Shown in pieces: positions 4,974-6,578 of a stretch of 6,578 nucleotides of DNA. A program made the position numbers and the translations under genes. The notes beneath the pieces were generated by a model. It was not told where the DNA came from and did not search any database. It saw nothing but the letters and a program-made list of their open reading frames with translations. The stretch is from Candidatus Oleimmundimicrobium americanum (GTDB lineage: Bacteria; Actinomycetota; Aquicultoria; UBA3085; Oleimmundimicrobiaceae), in contig DFBH01000079.1 in NCBI GenBank assembly GCA_002366545.1, positions 1-6,578 on the forward strand, given 5' to 3'. Within the stretch, counting starts at the first letter, position 1; every line of letters starts with the position of its first letter.

Positions 4974-6269
4974 GTGACGTTAATTTCGAGGATTAAAAAG
5001 GGTGAGGTTCCCGAAGAAGTAAAAATTATTGCGGAAAAGGAATTTGTTAAACTTGAGACTTTGCTGGAAAGAATAACTGCGGGTAGGGTGGTTATACCCA
5101 AGAGCACCAATCATCCAAACGTTAAACCAATTGGCATCGGGGAAGGCCTTACTACAAAAGTCAATGCAAATATAGGCACATCGGGGGATTATCCCTTCCT
5201 TGAAGAAGAGTTGGAAAAGTTAAGGGCCGCAATTCAAGGGAAAACGGATACGATTATGGATTTGAGCACAGGTGGCAATTTGGATGTGACTCGTAGGGAA
5301 ATATTAATGGAATCAACTGTTCCCGTTGGAACTGTTCCGATTTACCAAGCGGCAATTGAAGCAAAATTAAAATACGGAAGTATTGTTGACATGAAAAAGG
5401 AGCATATTTTCGAAGTTATTGAAAAGCAGGCAGCGGACGGTGTCGATTTTATGACGCTTCATTGCGGAGTTACACAGAAAGCTCTACATGCATTAAATGA
5501 GGAAGGTCGAGTAATGGACGTAGTTAGTCGCGGCGGGGTTTTTATGATGGGATGGATGTTGCATAATGGCAAGGAAAATCCTTTATACGAAGAATTTGAT
5601 GAGTTGCTTAGAATTGCTAAAGAATTTGATATCACCTTAAGTCTCGGTGATGGAATGCGTCCGGGATGTATTTCTGATGCTACGGACCGCGCGCAAATTC
5701 AGGAGCTTTTAACCCTTGGTGAGTTAGTCGACAGAGCAAGAGAAGCGGACGTTCAAGTAATGGTTGAGGGTCCCGGTCACGTACCTCTTGATCAAATTGA
5801 AGCCAATATCAAATTAGAAAAAGAAATATGCAAAGGAGCTCCCTTTTACGTTCTCGGTCCCATAGTAACCGATGTTGCCCCGGGATATGATCATATAACT
5901 TCGGCAATTGGAGGTACACTTGCAGCTTCAGTAGGCGCAGACTTTTTGTGTTACGTAACTTCCCGCGAGCACCTTGGTTTACCAACGGTTGAAGATGTAA
6001 GAGAAGGGGTAATTGTCTCAAAAATAGCGGCTCATGCAGCAGATATTGCCAAAGGGATTCCCGGAGCTAAAGACTGGGATTTGAAAATGGCAAAAGCCAG
6101 ACGACGTTTAGACTGGGAAAATGAAATAAAATTGGCAATAGATCCCGAAAAGGCAAAAAAAGACTATGAAGAAAGAAAAAAGAAGAGCGAAGATGTTTGC
6201 ACGATGTGCGGAGACTTTTGCGCTTTAAAATTGGTGGATGAATATTTGGGAAAGCATGAATGTAAATAA
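4974..6269 (+). CDS. thiC: Phosphomethylpyrimidine synthase (short-form ThiC)
   Basis: A radical-SAM enzyme that rearranges aminoimidazole ribotide into HMP phosphate, the pyrimidine half of thiamine. It is 431 aa, the short form that lacks the N-terminal extension of roughly 600-aa proteobacterial ThiC. Visible blocks are NANIGTSGD (64-72), MDLSTGGNLDVTRREIL (95-111), VPVGTVPIYQA (116-126), LHCGVT (162-167), SLGDGMRPGCISDATDRAQ (223-241), EGPGHVP (265-271) and GPIVTDVAPGYDHITSAIGG (295-314). H269 and H307 fall in the blocks that hold the metal ligands of the family. The C-terminal cluster motif is C409-x2-C412-x3-C416, one residue shorter than the textbook CX2CX4C. The GTG start at 4974 has AGGAG (4960-4964) inside the end of thi4. 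The paralogue BzaF (5-hydroxybenzimidazole synthase) is similar in size, but a TPP-controlled operon with thiE and thi4 strongly favours ThiC. Confidence 0.94.
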   Translation: MTLISRIKKGEVPEEVKIIAEKEFVKLETLLERITAGRVVIPKSTNHPNVKPIGIGEGLTTKVNANIGTSGDYPFLEEELEKLRAAIQGKTDTIMDLSTGGNLDVTRREILMESTVPVGTVPIYQAAIEAKLKYGSIVDMKKEHIFEVIEKQAADGVDFMTLHCGVTQKALHALNEEGRVMDVVSRGGVFMMGWMLHNGKENPLYEEFDELLRIAKEFDITLSLGDGMRPGCISDATDRAQIQELLTLGELVDRAREADVQVMVEGPGHVPLDQIEANIKLEKEICKGAPFYVLGPIVTDVAPGYDHITSAIGGTLAASVGADFLCYVTSREHLGLPTVEDVREGVIVSKIAAHAADIAKGIPGAKDWDLKMAKARRRLDWENEIKLAIDPEKAKKDYEERKKKSEDVCTMCGDFCALKLVDEYLGKHECK

Positions 6270-6296
6270 GGGCAAAGCAAAGATGACTATTGGCAT

Positions 6297-6315
6297 AGAG
6301 CAGAGAGCAGAGAGC
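6297..6315. repeat. Heptamer tandem repeat AGAGCAG
   Basis: Two full perfect copies of AGAGCAG plus AGAGC, 19 nt in all, starting 28 nt after the thiC stop. Confidence 0.8.
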
Positions 6316-6320
6316 TAAAA

Positions 6321-6352
6321 CCAGCTTCCAGCCACCAGCCGTCAGCCTCCAG
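6321..6352. repeat. Heptamer tandem repeat CCAGCYN
   Basis: Four and a half copies with a 7-nt period: CCAGCTT, CCAGCCA, CCAGCCG, TCAGCCT, then CCAG. The first five positions are nearly fixed while positions 6-7 vary. Confidence 0.8.
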
Positions 6353-6373
6353 GAGAGACGAAAGAGCAGATAA

Positions 6374-6387
6374 AGTATAGAGTATAG
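6374..6387. repeat. Heptamer tandem repeat AGTATAG
   Basis: Two perfect adjacent copies of AGTATAG. Confidence 0.65.
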
Positions 6388-6401
6388 CTGAAGGCAAAAT
6401 A

Positions 6402-6422
6402 AGGGGAATGGGTGGAGGGGAA
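6402..6422. repeat. Decayed heptamer repeat AGGGGAA
   Basis: AGGGGAA at 6402-6408 and again at 6416-6422, separated by one diverged heptamer (TGGGTGG), so the spacing is exactly 14 nt. Purine-rich; weaker than the other arrays. Confidence 0.45.
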
Positions 6423-6463
6423 AGTTAAGTGAAAAATAAAAAAACCAGCAATCTAACCAACAA

Positions 6464-6480
6464 ACTCCCCACTCCCGACT
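6464..6480. repeat. Heptamer tandem repeat ACTCCCS
   Basis: ACTCCCC, ACTCCCG, then ACT, with a 7-nt period. Confidence 0.65.
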
Positions 6481-6482
6481 AA

Positions 6483-6496
6483 TGGAGCGTGGAGCT
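6483..6496. repeat. Heptamer tandem repeat TGGAGCN
   Basis: TGGAGCG followed directly by TGGAGCT. A related, more diverged heptamer (TAGAGAA) follows at 6497-6503. Confidence 0.6.
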
Positions 6497-6516
6497 TAGA
6501 GAAGAGCGTATTTTTC

Positions 6517-6530
6517 CCGTCATTGCGAGC
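6517..6530. repeat. Possible edge of a dispersed repeat (CGTCATTGCGAGC)
   Basis: CCGTCATTGCGAGC closely resembles the opening of CGTCATTGCGAGCGAAGC-type intergenic repeats that recur in many bacterial genomes. Only one partial copy is in the window, so its repeated nature here is inferred from recall, not seen. Confidence 0.4.
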
Positions 6531-6533
6531 ACC

Positions 6534-6556
6534 TCACCCCAGTTTAACCGGGGTGA
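6534..6556. repeat. Intergenic hairpin
   Basis: TCACCCC (6534-6540) pairs with GGGGTGA (6550-6556). Inside, after one A/C mismatch, GTT (6542-6544) pairs with AAC (6546-6548) around a single T. The 3' side is followed by TTTAAG, too weak a T-run to call a terminator with confidence. It could be a transcript end, or part of the dispersed repeat that begins at 6517. Confidence 0.5.
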
Positions 6557-6578
6557 TTTAAGAAAGAAACAAGGTTTT

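Larger units (their letters stand above)
6270..6578. other. Gene-free region with heptanucleotide repeats
   Basis: No coding region is supported in these 309 nt. There is no clear terminator directly after thiC. The stretch is low in complexity and made largely of short tandem repeats with different units but a shared 7-nt period, listed separately. It ends with a CCGTCATTGCGAGC motif (6517-6530) and a hairpin (6534-6556). Base composition differs from the AT-rich genes, with long purine-rich or C-rich runs on one strand. Confidence 0.7.

Noticed and set aside
3933..6021. Minus-strand open frames inside thiE, thi4 and thiC (3933-4187, 4320-4508, 4755-4955, 5809-6021)
   Set aside because: They are antisense to three strongly conserved genes, with no motifs and no convincing ribosome-binding sites.
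4974..6269. BzaF/HBI synthase (vitamin B12 lower-ligand pathway) instead of ThiC
   Set aside because: Similar in length and fold, but the gene follows thiE and thi4 under a TPP riboswitch, with no cobalamin genes or cobalamin riboswitch nearby.
6297..6496. CRISPR array or small repeat-rich gene
   Set aside because: The units are 7 nt with no spacers and differ from array to array; stops occur in all frames and there is no sustained open frame.
6534..6556. Intrinsic terminator of the thiamine operon
   Set aside because: It is about 265 nt after the thiC stop and lacks a proper T-tract; kept only as a hairpin.

Overview
The window looks like chromosomal DNA from an AT-rich bacterium. It uses non-ATG starts freely (TTG, GTG and apparently ATT), has strong Shine-Dalgarno sites, and carries a complete TPP riboswitch. 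The thiamine genes are types common in anaerobes: a Thi4-type thiazole synthase with His in place of the sacrificial Cys, and a short ThiC. The end of the M23 peptidase domain resembles actinobacterial or Gram-positive proteins. I would guess an anaerobic or sulfide-exposed, deep-branching Gram-positive or Actinobacteria-like lineage. That placement is inference only.

Layout. (1) 32-583 (+) is hpt, a purine-salvage phosphoribosyltransferase. (2) 601-2214 (-) is a Na/Pi-cotransporter-family protein with a C-terminal PhoU domain, convergent with hpt across a 17-bp gap. (3) 2215-2364 is a divergent intergenic region with a candidate extended -10 promoter on the minus strand and a candidate promoter with a built-in inverted repeat on the plus strand. 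(4) 2365-3354 (+) is a secreted coiled-coil M23 (EnvC/LytM-like) peptidase whose best start is an ATT codon. (5) 3375-6269 (+) is a thiamine operon: promoter, TPP aptamer, intrinsic terminator, thiE, thi4, thiC. ThiE and thi4 overlap by 14 nt, and thi4 and thiC are 1 nt apart. (6) 6270-6578 is non-coding. It is packed with short tandem repeats of different sequence that all have a 7-nt period, followed by a CGTCATTGCGAGC motif and a hairpin.

How the thiamine genes fit together. ThiC makes the pyrimidine (HMP-P), Thi4 makes the thiazole in a single protein instead of the multi-protein ThiG/ThiS/ThiF/ThiH(O) route, and ThiE joins the two halves into thiamine phosphate. TPP binding to the leader should favour the terminator hairpin just before thiE. 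The aptamer segment 3497-3504 is exactly complementary over 8 nt to the 5' arm and loop of that terminator, which supplies a ready anti-terminator. ThiD and ThiL or ThiN functions are not in the window and must be elsewhere.

I do not see a clearly new multi-gene system. The points most worth following up are the ATT start, the explicit anti-terminator pairing, the His-type Thi4 in a riboswitch-controlled bacterial operon, the CX2CX3C cluster motif of ThiC, and the set of heptanucleotide repeats.
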